22,593 nucleotides of DNA from a virus: IMG/VR virus record IMGVR_UViG_3300031227_000472, positions 1 to 22,593 of that record. One strand, 5' to 3'. The notes under the pieces were generated by a model. That model was not told where the DNA came from and searched no databases. It saw nothing but the letters and a program-made list of their open reading frames with translations. Below, in pieces: positions 15,929 through 22,542 of this stretch. Every line of letters starts with the position of its first letter. Within the stretch, counting starts at the first letter, position 1. The position numbers and the translations under genes are program-made.

Positions 15929-16861
15929 ATGGCAACATTCACAACATTAAGCGCGGGTGGGAACACACAGGATAAGACCTGGGGCAATGAGATCATCCTG
16001 TCTTACAGCGAACACAGGCAGGTGCTTGGCGACTCCGCCGTGTCTGCAGTTTCCGGTGGTGACGACGCGCAGGACAAGACGCTCTGGCTGGCCATGCAAG
16101 TATGGCTGGAAGCGAACTGCACAGGCTTTGTCAATCATACCGATGAACCTAATCTTTACGCAGATGTGGCTGCATGGCGCGCGGTAGCTGGGTTGAACGC
16201 CAGCGGGTTTTCTCGATATAAGGACGAAGCGTTACTCGGATACGGGAATATGCAGAATGGTGACGACCGGGCAGTGGTAAATTTTCAGGAGTTGCAGAAA
16301 GGGTTTGACGCTCTGCGGTGGACACGCGATACAATAACCTGGACAGCAAAGGGCGAGGATAGCGGCTGGAATGGTGGTTCTACTGCATTCGCTTCTTGGG
16401 CCGATGCAAAGACCGATGCCGAGGGTGACTGGCAAGCTCTTGGCCCGACTGCTTATCCAAGCGCGGAATCAAATGGATTCTTTAACATTGGCCCGTCTTA
16501 TTTTGCTAATCTAATCAGAAGCTATGCCTACGCGCAAGCGTCTGGATTGTCCACAGTTGTGCAACACTCAGCCGAATTATGGATACGAGGGAAAAAGCGG
16601 GTTCCGGCGGCTGGCGATAATTATACATTCAGCGCACACGGTGACGATATTTCCGAAACGCTTGAAGAACAATATACCCTTGCAGAATCAGGTGCGAGCA
16701 GTCGTGAGCAGAAAGTCGGAGATGTGAGTTCTAGGCCAAGTTGGTGCGATACTCCCGACGCGGTTGACACGGTAAAATATCTTGGCTACGAACTAGATCA
16801 AAGCGTTGGATTGTGGCTGTTGAAATGGAACGGTGCAAACGGATTTTCATACACCCTATAA
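15929..16861 (+). CDS. Tail structural protein, unknown family
   Basis: A 310-residue protein. It is rich in Asp, Asn, Trp and Gly and has helix-strand alternation with many Trp residues (TLWLAMQVWLEANCTGF, DALRWTRDTITWTAKGEDSGWNGG). The end reads YELDQSVGLWLLKWNGANGF. No signal peptide, no membrane segment and no enzymatic motif. Adjacent to distal tail genes, two bases after the previous stop, so a baseplate or receptor-binding complex component is plausible. I do not recognise the family. Confidence 0.5.
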   Translation: MATFTTLSAGGNTQDKTWGNEIILSYSEHRQVLGDSAVSAVSGGDDAQDKTLWLAMQVWLEANCTGFVNHTDEPNLYADVAAWRAVAGLNASGFSRYKDEALLGYGNMQNGDDRAVVNFQELQKGFDALRWTRDTITWTAKGEDSGWNGGSTAFASWADAKTDAEGDWQALGPTAYPSAESNGFFNIGPSYFANLIRSYAYAQASGLSTVVQHSAELWIRGKKRVPAAGDNYTFSAHGDDISETLEEQYTLAESGASSREQKVGDVSSRPSWCDTPDAVDTVKYLGYELDQSVGLWLLKWNGANGFSYTL

Positions 16862-16873
16862 CGAGATAAGACT

Positions 16874-17542
16874 ATGAATATATACTGGAGTTTACAAGAA
16901 CAGATACTTGTTCCGAGTCTGAACAGCAACGTGAAGATCCTGCGATATGATTTTGTTGTCCGTGATCTTCTGCCTGTGGTTCTGCGAGTCTGTAATCAGC
17001 AATCCAACGCGACGGTTCCGTATGTGGTTACATCCATTGCCGCCAGTAGTTCAATTAAGTTCGGTGCTAAATCGTTGGCTGGCTTCACCACGGAAGAAGA
17101 TTTCCTGTTCAATCAGGCGACCTGGGTAAAAGCAGGGTCCGGCGAAACGACCACCTACACCGCGAACATTCCGCTGAATACCGCCGAGCTGATCGCCAAA
17201 CTTGGCACAAGCGATTTCCTGGACTGCAAGGCAGAGTTCACGATCCAGACCGTAGGGAACGAGAACGAGCTGAGTACGCAGGTGACGTTCCGAATCTATC
17301 CCGATGTAATCAAGGGAACCGAGGGCGTAGCGACAAGCACTTATCCGGTAATCGCGCAGTACACGGATGATGAGAGTGTGCCAGCCGTGCGAATCGTTGA
17401 CGCAACCGGCACAGCCGTATGGATCGGCAAGCAAGGATCGGGATACACTTTTTGTCTTGAGACCGGATTATGGTATCCAGATATAATTACAATAGTGGAC
17501 GGTGAGCCTATTAAATCACTTGGCGCGGGGGTAAGTTTATAA
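16874..17542 (+). CDS. Baseplate/upper-fibre protein (putative)
   Basis: A 222-residue beta-rich protein. The N-terminal half (KILRYDFVVRDLLPVVLRV, SAVTSI-like strands, GSGETTTYTANIPLNTAEL) has the pattern of an immunoglobulin-like or BppU-type fold: strands separated by TT turns, and then a second strand set (EFTIQTVGNENELSTQVTFR). The end is a Val/Ile-rich stretch. No signal peptide. It immediately precedes the long fibre (stop and start overlap, TAATG), as the fibre-anchoring baseplate protein does in many siphoviruses. The BppU comparison is a visual impression. Confidence 0.45.
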   Translation: MNIYWSLQEQILVPSLNSNVKILRYDFVVRDLLPVVLRVCNQQSNATVPYVVTSIAASSSIKFGAKSLAGFTTEEDFLFNQATWVKAGSGETTTYTANIPLNTAELIAKLGTSDFLDCKAEFTIQTVGNENELSTQVTFRIYPDVIKGTEGVATSTYPVIAQYTDDESVPAVRIVDATGTAVWIGKQGSGYTFCLETGLWYPDIITIVDGEPIKSLGAGVSL

Positions 17543-20500
17543 TGAAATTCAAACTATTGACCATCCTGATCCTGATGAGTTCTATATTGACGGCCAGGGG
17601 TCTGATAATCAGTAACGCGGTTCCTACGAATATCACAACTACAAGCGCGTATTTCCGCGTTTCGATTATCAGCACGAACGGGACAGGCACGAATCCGACT
17701 ATGACAGTGTTCTACGGCAAGGTGGATTATACCACCAACGCCGATTCATGGGCGAGTTCGAACGTGTACGGGACTTCGACGGTGGCGACTATCTCCACGC
17801 AGATAACGGCGTTGACGGCTATGAGCAAATACTATTATAGCTGGCGCGGTGTCGAAGGAACAGCAACTGCATGGACGGTGACATCGACAAACTTCTGGAC
17901 AAAGCCGAGCGCGCCGACCAGTACGCCTGCTGTCGTGAGCTATTCCGTGACCACGGATACGAACGGGGTACTGAAAGCGCCTACTAATTTCTTCGGGACG
18001 AACATAGACCTGATTACCGCTGCCGGTGGATTGACGAATGAACCGCTATGGGAGGCGGCAAGCGGTACTGTGGTTTATACGGATAATGATAGTGTGACAA
18101 ACTATACCTTGCGAACGCTGTGGTATCTTACGAATGGCATTTTTGAAGGACGTATAGGAACGAATGAGTCGGCAATAACAGCACAGGGTAATACAAACCT
18201 GATCTTTGAAGGGCGTATCGGAACCAACGAGGGTGATGTGCTTACCCTTCAAGGCAGAGTTGGCACGAATGATGGCCTAATAGTTACCATAGACGGACGG
18301 GTGGGAACGAATGAGTCGGCAATAACAGCACAGGGTAATACAAACCTGATCTTTGAAGGGCGTATCGGAACCAACGAGGGTGATGTGCTTACCCTTCAAG
18401 GCAGAGTTGGCACGAATGATGGCCTAATAGTTACCATAGACGGACGGGTGGGAACGAATGAATCTGGCATAGCGGCCAATTTGACAAACTCCCTTCTACT
18501 TGCAGGCGGGAACAAGATGGAAGCTGATATTGACGGCGGGATGTTTGGTTATACCAACGCCATAAAAGTTATTGCTGGCGATCTTACCGCCACGAATCAG
18601 GCTTATGTTCCGAAAGGTCTGACAGACGGTAGCGCGGTTAACCGTGAGCAACTTTATGATTTACTTGCCGCTGAAAGCGCATTGACTCTTTATGGGTCTA
18701 CGGGGCTGAACAGCTTCGGCTCAAGCGGGAGTTGGATTACTACGCCTGATGCGAACTCCACAGTTATTACAAGCGAATTTTCGGAGGTAAATGAAACCAA
18801 TTATATTGGAACCTACTGGACAACAAATGCGACAGATGTGATTCGCGCATCGATGTATAACGGCGTTTTTCATGCCGATAGATTTGATGGCAACGGAATT
18901 TGTTATGGTTATTTTGATTTGGTATATACCGATGATGGCGGAGCAACGACGAATCTAATAGCCACAAGTTCAATCAGCGGGACTATTATTGATCATACTG
19001 AATATAGGGTTAGTGCTCCAAATCTCAACAACATCGAAAATGGAACCAATTTGTTCCTCGGCGTTGATGTTTATATTGTAAAGGTTTCTGGAAGCCAAGC
19101 CACTGACATTAGACTTTATCTTGGTGCTGCTCATCCGTCGCGTTTAGAAACGCCCGGCTTTGGTGAATTGGATATTGGCACACGCGGGGCAACTGGTGTG
19201 GTTGAAAATATCAGTATCACGCAATCGGTGTACGACACAACTGCCAGGGCTTTCACTCTTGACACCGAACACCGGCTCTCGCAGTACAACAACGACACGC
19301 CGTTTTTGGAAGCATCGGAGTGGAGAGACAATGCACTGTCAGATAGCAACGCCGTCAATCTAACAAACAACGCGATATGGGATGGTGCTGTTACTGACCT
19401 CAATACCCTCGAGGGCCAATACGAAGCGACAAGTAATCTGGTTGACGGGGTAATAATCAGAACGAACGCATGGAACGCTGCCGCAACTGGCGCGTTTGCT
19501 GGCGCGGCCTCAACTGGACTTGTTACGAGCGCGGCTGGTGATGCCGGGAACTTTCTCAAAGCTGACGGCACATGGGCTACGCTTCCTGGAAGCGCAGAAT
19601 CATGGTCGTCATTCGATGCCACACAGCTTGTGGATATGGCACGGCAAACCGTAACAAACGCAGACAGCGTCCATGTGACCAATGAGTTTGTGGCATGGAA
19701 TGCGCCGACTAATACCGCCTTGAAGATGCAAGCCTTAATTAACATGGGTGTCAACATCCGAACAAGGGCAGGTACCTCTTTCAACATTGGTTCTGAAGGT
19801 GGAGCTTTTGGTGGATGGATAAGCATTCAGACAAATGGAGTTAGTAGCAGATCAAATGACTTCATCGGGTTTTCGCCTGTGCCTATGGGAGAGGCAGTCA
19901 CAAGTCCTGCATCGTTCAACAATTCAATGATCCTTGTGCAAAAGGGTGTCGGTGGCTTTGCCGCGCCAAGCGTGAAGCTCGGAATCGGAGGCTGGCCTAC
20001 GGCTCATTCCCTCGACATATACGGCAACGCTCGGATTGACGGGCCTCTTGACGTTGGCGTAATAAATGTGACAAACGACCTGAACTATGGCGGAAACAGC
20101 GCAACGGGTCTGCTCAACGTAACGGCATCAGGCGCAGGCACGTTCGGGGTTTTGGTAGCAACGAATCTTCCATATCTGGAAGCATACGCATCAAGTGGTG
20201 AGATTTATTCAAATTTAACCATTGCTACTATGCAATTTCATACAGTTGTAACACAATTCGGCGGGACATGGGCGAATAATACGACATGGACTCCCGGCAG
20301 GATAGGGCGTTGTAGAGCAGACGCAAACGCACGACTGAAGTTTGGTTCTACGGTGACTGGTACTTTGGAAATGTCTATTTATAGGAATCATGCGCCTTTA
20401 ATTACGGGTGATGATTACAGTAGCACCGAAAATCCACGCGTTTATCTGGGCAAGACGTTTTGGAACGCCTTTGCAACAAACATTTATGAAATAATTCTAA

Positions 20501-20577
20501 CCGCCGCAATGGGCGAAACTGGGACAAATAGAATCACTCAAGCTGACACTGCTATTACTTTTTCTATGCAACCATGA
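17542..20577 (+). CDS. Long tail fibre with signal-like N-terminus, FN3-like domain and coiled-coil repeats
   Basis: A 1011-residue protein. Residues 1-20 (MKFKLLTILILMSSILTARG) look like a signal peptide. Residues about 20-115 resemble a fibronectin type III fold (SAYFRVSII, VFYGKVDYTTN, SKYYYSWRGVEG). Residues 206-303 are two identical 49-residue units of heptad-like repeats (GRxGTNxx), probably a trimeric coiled coil. Later come Gly/Ser/Thr-rich strand regions, NFLKADGTWATLPG near 671, and a C-terminal domain from about 900 (LKFGSTVTGTLEMSIYRN, NIYEIILTAAMGETGTN, TAITFSMQP) that resembles TNF/C1q-like jellyrolls used as receptor-binding tips. It is the last tail gene. Role: adsorption. The signal peptide is unexpected for a virion fibre. 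Confidence 0.78.
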   Translation: MKFKLLTILILMSSILTARGLIISNAVPTNITTTSAYFRVSIISTNGTGTNPTMTVFYGKVDYTTNADSWASSNVYGTSTVATISTQITALTAMSKYYYSWRGVEGTATAWTVTSTNFWTKPSAPTSTPAVVSYSVTTDTNGVLKAPTNFFGTNIDLITAAGGLTNEPLWEAASGTVVYTDNDSVTNYTLRTLWYLTNGIFEGRIGTNESAITAQGNTNLIFEGRIGTNEGDVLTLQGRVGTNDGLIVTIDGRVGTNESAITAQGNTNLIFEGRIGTNEGDVLTLQGRVGTNDGLIVTIDGRVGTNESGIAANLTNSLLLAGGNKMEADIDGGMFGYTNAIKVIAGDLTATNQAYVPKGLTDGSAVNREQLYDLLAAESALTLYGSTGLNSFGSSGSWITTPDANSTVITSEFSEVNETNYIGTYWTTNATDVIRASMYNGVFHADRFDGNGICYGYFDLVYTDDGGATTNLIATSSISGTIIDHTEYRVSAPNLNNIENGTNLFLGVDVYIVKVSGSQATDIRLYLGAAHPSRLETPGFGELDIGTRGATGVVENISITQSVYDTTARAFTLDTEHRLSQYNNDTPFLEASEWRDNALSDSNAVNLTNNAIWDGAVTDLNTLEGQYEATSNLVDGVIIRTNAWNAAATGAFAGAASTGLVTSAAGDAGNFLKADGTWATLPGSAESWSSFDATQLVDMARQTVTNADSVHVTNEFVAWNAPTNTALKMQALINMGVNIRTRAGTSFNIGSEGGAFGGWISIQTNGVSSRSNDFIGFSPVPMGEAVTSPASFNNSMILVQKGVGGFAAPSVKLGIGGWPTAHSLDIYGNARIDGPLDVGVINVTNDLNYGGNSATGLLNVTASGAGTFGVLVATNLPYLEAYASSGEIYSNLTIATMQFHTVVTQFGGTWANNTTWTPGRIGRCRADANARLKFGSTVTGTLEMSIYRNHAPLITGDDYSSTENPRVYLGKTFWNAFATNIYEIILTAAMGETGTNRITQADTAITFSMQP
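18157..18461 (+). repeat. Perfect 147-bp tandem duplication inside the fibre gene
   Basis: Positions 18157-18303 and 18304-18450 are identical, and 11 bases of a third copy (18451-18461, GGAACGAATGA) follow. The unit is 147 bases, 49 codons, seven heptads, so the coiled-coil register is kept. Each unit holds GTNE/GTND blocks at spacings 21, 14 and 14 residues. Confidence 0.95.
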
Positions 20578-20615
20578 CAAAACGATTCAGAATCATACTG
20601 GAATGAAGGGGCGAA

Positions 20616-21344
20616 ATGGATTACAAGGCATGTCTTGAAGAGCAGAGAGAAGACCTCTCTTGGTACATTGCGGACAACGAGCTGAAAGAAATCCTCTTGC
20701 AAAACGTGGGCGCAGAACGTGGGGCCAAAATCCTAAACATAGGGTGCGGCACAGGAGAGGATTCAAAGATCCTTGCGGCGCATGGCAAGTTGTACGCAAT
20801 AGATATCAGCCCCGATGCCCTTGACTTGGTTCCTTCTGAATATTGTGAATATAAGACGGTTGCCGATGCGGAACACCTGCCGTTTGGTAATGAGTTTTTC
20901 GACATTGTGTGCATGTTCGGATCGCTGGAACACATGAAGGATGATAGGAAAGTTATTCTGGAAGTGCGGAGAGTTTTAAAACGGGGCGGAACTCTACTGC
21001 TTACGGGCCCGGCGTATCAATGGCTGTACTCAGGGCATGACGCAACCCTAAATCATTTTCGGAGGTACAACAGGCGGCGGGTGCAAGACTTGACAAAACT
21101 ATTTGCCAAAGTGAGGTTCAGTTATTGGAACACATTTTGCTTTCTGCCTATTATGATGATTAAATTAGTGGCTAAACTCGGACGTGCAAAACTGCATGAC
21201 ACCGGCAAGATACCGGGATGGGCTGATAGGATTGCATTGTGGTTACTCAGGCTTGAGAATGAGCTGGTTAAACATGGTATGTATCTTCCCTTCGGGATGA
21301 ATTTCTTTGCGGCGTGTATGAAACGATACGAAAGGAGCGGATGA
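20616..21344 (+). CDS. Class I SAM-dependent methyltransferase
   Basis: A 242-residue protein with the Rossmann methyltransferase fold. Motif I is ILNIGCGTG (39-47), the acidic residue of motif II is in AIDISPDAL (Asp63), DAEHLPF marks the substrate-proximal loop, and FDIVCMFGSLEHM (95-107) is the motif IV/V region. GGTLLLTGPAYQWLYSGHD follows. The C-terminal half has a hydrophobic stretch (FCFLPIMMIKLVAKL) that may form an amphipathic or membrane-touching helix. SAM-dependent methylation of a small molecule or glycan is likely; the substrate is unknown. The HFRRYNRRRV region is common in methyltransferases of polysaccharide clusters. It sits after the fibre and may modify a surface glycan together with the glycosyltransferase, which is inference. 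SD AAGGGG. Confidence 0.85.
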   Translation: MDYKACLEEQREDLSWYIADNELKEILLQNVGAERGAKILNIGCGTGEDSKILAAHGKLYAIDISPDALDLVPSEYCEYKTVADAEHLPFGNEFFDIVCMFGSLEHMKDDRKVILEVRRVLKRGGTLLLTGPAYQWLYSGHDATLNHFRRYNRRRVQDLTKLFAKVRFSYWNTFCFLPIMMIKLVAKLGRAKLHDTGKIPGWADRIALWLLRLENELVKHGMYLPFGMNFFAACMKRYERSG

Positions 21345-21348
21345 GGAT

Positions 21349-21594
21349 ATGGCGATAAAGGTAAATGGTTGGCTAAAGAGGGTTGGGCTGGTTGCCCTTA
21401 TTATCTCGGTCTTGATCTTGCTCGCTGATCGGGTAATGGGCGTTGGCGCATTACAGCAGACAGTGGTTCATCTGGTTGAAAGCGATAAGGCACAGAACAC
21501 AAAGGACGCAAAGCACGATCAGGATATAGTAGATTTGAAGGAGCTGGCAAGCGAGATAAAAGGGCAACTGACTATTCTGGTGGCACGGAAGTAG
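21349..21594 (+). CDS. Small membrane protein with coiled-coil tail (lysis candidate)
   Basis: An 81-residue protein. A single membrane segment covers about 12-27 (VGLVALIISVLILLAD). The rest is a heptad-like helix (QTVVHLVESDKAQNTKDAK, then DLKELASEIKGQLTILVA). This architecture fits inner-membrane spanins or holin accessory proteins. No Rz1-like lipoprotein partner is seen. SD GAGGAT upstream; it begins four bases after the methyltransferase stop. It ends in TAG directly followed by TAA, whose final A starts the next gene. Confidence 0.5.
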   Translation: MAIKVNGWLKRVGLVALIISVLILLADRVMGVGALQQTVVHLVESDKAQNTKDAKHDQDIVDLKELASEIKGQLTILVARK

Positions 21595-21596
21595 TA

Positions 21597-21782
21597 ATGG
21601 CAAAACAATGTAACATTTCAGCGTGTCCGTTCCACCGTCTCTTCTTGGCCGAGGAGAAGCTAAAGATGGTGCGCCCTGACCAGTATGAGGAATTGACACG
21701 TATGCGCGATTACTGCGAGACACTCAGAAAACATTGCCGGGAACACATTAGCCACGAAGGGCCGAACGGACATGGAGGGTGA
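21597..21782 (+). CDS. Small Cys/His-rich protein
   Basis: A 61-residue protein beginning MAKQCNISACPFHRLFLAEEK. It has Cys5, Cys10, His13, Cys40, Cys47 and His51, which could bind a metal, and a charged helical middle (RPDQYEELTRMRDYCETL). No membrane segment. Its start overlaps a TAA of the preceding tandem stop. SD weak. It lies between two membrane-protein genes. Unknown function. Confidence 0.45.
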   Translation: MAKQCNISACPFHRLFLAEEKLKMVRPDQYEELTRMRDYCETLRKHCREHISHEGPNGHGG

Positions 21783-22081
21783 TGAGCCAGAAAGATAAAG
21801 ACCAGGTTTTGAGACACATCGAAGAGGCTATGGATATTGCAGAGGTAAAAATCAACAGTAAAGGAGAAACGAAGATGAGTGAAGAAGAGAAAAAGAGTTG
21901 GTACGAGTCGAAGACGTTGTGGATAAACGCGGTTGGCATTGGCCTCCTGGTTGCCAAATATTTCGGCTTGATCGGTGAAGCCGATATTCCTGCTGAATAT
22001 GCAGTAACCGGTGTCGTCGCGTTCGTGGCAAACATCATCTTGAGAATTATCACCTCGAAAAAGATTACATCCTCGAAGTGA
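21779..22081 (+). CDS. Holin-like small membrane protein with two possible starts
   Basis: A 100-residue protein from GTG 21779, or 99 from ATG 21782. The first 32 residues are a charged helix. The remainder has a tail WYESKTLWINAVGI and two membrane segments (INAVGIGLLVAKYFGLI and AVTGVVAFVANIILRII), then a lysine-rich end ITSKKITSSK. This is a two-membrane-segment holin layout like small class II holins. An in-frame ATG at 21875 has a better SD and gives a 68-residue form without the N-terminal helix. Two forms would suit a holin/antiholin pair, which is inference. Its stop overlaps a further small frame at 22078. An endolysin is not in the window. Confidence 0.6.
   Translation: MMSQKDKDQVLRHIEEAMDIAEVKINSKGETKMSEEEKKSWYESKTLWINAVGIGLLVAKYFGLIGEADIPAEYAVTGVVAFVANIILRIITSKKITSSK
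21861..21877 (+). promoter_or_regulatory. Internal SD and start in the holin-like gene
   Basis: AAGGAGA at 21861-21867 is seven bases ahead of ATG 21875-21877, which is in frame. The short form begins MSEEEKKSWYESKTLW. Spacing and sequence are better than those before 21782, where GGAGG lies only three bases away. Confidence 0.5.
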
Positions 22082-22155
22082 AGAAGTGGCTCAAGCAGAT
22101 GCTTGAAGAGCTGAAACGGCGCGGAATCGTCATATCGTGGCGTTGGCGCTGGTAG
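22078..22155 (+). CDS. Possible 25-residue basic peptide gene
   Basis: GTG 22078 overlaps the holin-like stop (GTGA) and opens a 25-codon frame to TAG 22153-22155. The peptide is basic and amphipathic with a Trp-Arg end (ISWRWRW). The SD is weak and nothing similar is known to me. The overlap matches the coupling used in this operon, but the frame is short enough to be chance. Confidence 0.3.
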   Translation: MKKWLKQMLEELKRRGIVISWRWRW

Positions 22156-22172
22156 CCTAAAACGTCCGAGAA

Positions 22173-22224
22173 CGGCCTATCTCCCTCTGAGGGTACATTT
22201 ACTCATATTAGGGGAGGTAGGCCG
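22173..22224 (+). other. Hairpin after the lysis genes
   Basis: CGGCCTATCTCCC (from 22173) pairs with GGGAGGTAGGCCG (ending 22224), with one wobble and a bulged base. CCCTC/GAGGG (22183-22193) is a competing small hairpin, and AGGGGAG (22210-22216) could instead pair with CTCCCCT (22286-22292). No T tract follows, so a normal terminator is not evident. Confidence 0.55.
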
Positions 22225-22239
22225 CTGTGCGTTGCCATG

Positions 22240-22284
22240 CGTGATCGTTGATAGGCTGAGAGCCATATCTAAACCGCAATCACG
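22240..22284 (+). other. Two-part hairpin in the non-coding stretch
   Basis: CGTGAT (22240-22245) pairs with ATCACG (22279-22284). Inside it GATAGGCT (22250-22257) pairs with AGCC and TATC (22261-22269) past one bulged A, around a GAG loop. Confidence 0.45.
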
Positions 22285-22350
22285 ACTCCCCTCCACAAAT
22301 ACCCATTTTTGACCCCATAAAACTATTTTCATTTATTTTCACTTTAGGGG

Positions 22351-22378
22351 TTGACAAGATTCAGGACTGTGCTATTCT
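22351..22378 (+). promoter_or_regulatory. Sigma-70 type promoter
   Basis: TTGACA at 22351-22356, a 16-base spacer, and TATTCT at 22373-22378. An A/T-rich stretch lies just upstream (22317-22346). Transcription should start near 22385, a few bases before ATG 22389 and the structured region. It is the best promoter visible in the window and would drive the gene at 22543. Confidence 0.65.
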
Positions 22379-22385
22379 CTAAAAC

Positions 22386-22527
22386 AGAATGATGGAGACA
22401 GCACAATCGAATCAGCAAAAAGACAACAGACTTACTGCCTCATGTATCGGCGAGAGGGATTGGACCAGCCAAAAGGGTGCGCTCCATCATTCTACCCTCT
22501 TGAACGGCATGAGGCAGTTTACTTTTT
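22386..22527 (+). ncRNA. Structured leader or small RNA with crossing helices
   Basis: AGAATGATGGAG (22386-22397) is perfectly complementary to CTCCATCATTCT (22482-22493). GCAC/GTGC (22401-22404, 22477-22480) extends this pairing. ACTGCCTCATG (22434-22444) is perfectly complementary to CATGAGGCAGT (22508-22518), and AGAGGG (22453-22458) to CCCTCT (22495-22500). The first helix crosses the other two, so they form a pseudoknot or exclude one another. The region starts at the promoter's predicted start point and ends in a T-rich tract. A 46-codon frame (ATG 22389 to TAG 22529) runs through it without an SD; its product does not look like a known protein. No RNA family is recognised. Confidence 0.55.
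22434..22527 (+). terminator. Possible terminator arm of the structured leader
   Basis: The 11-bp pairing of 22434-22444 with 22508-22518 is followed by TTTACTTTTT (22518-22527 region), as in an intrinsic terminator, though the loop is long and holds a nested helix. It ends 15 bases before the start of gene 22543, so it could attenuate that gene. Confidence 0.4.
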
Positions 22528-22542
22528 AGCCGGGGGGCGCAT

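Noticed and set aside
20400-21344. Diversity-generating retroelement after the fibre gene
   Set aside because: No reverse transcriptase, no accessory protein and no template repeat near the fibre C-terminus were found.
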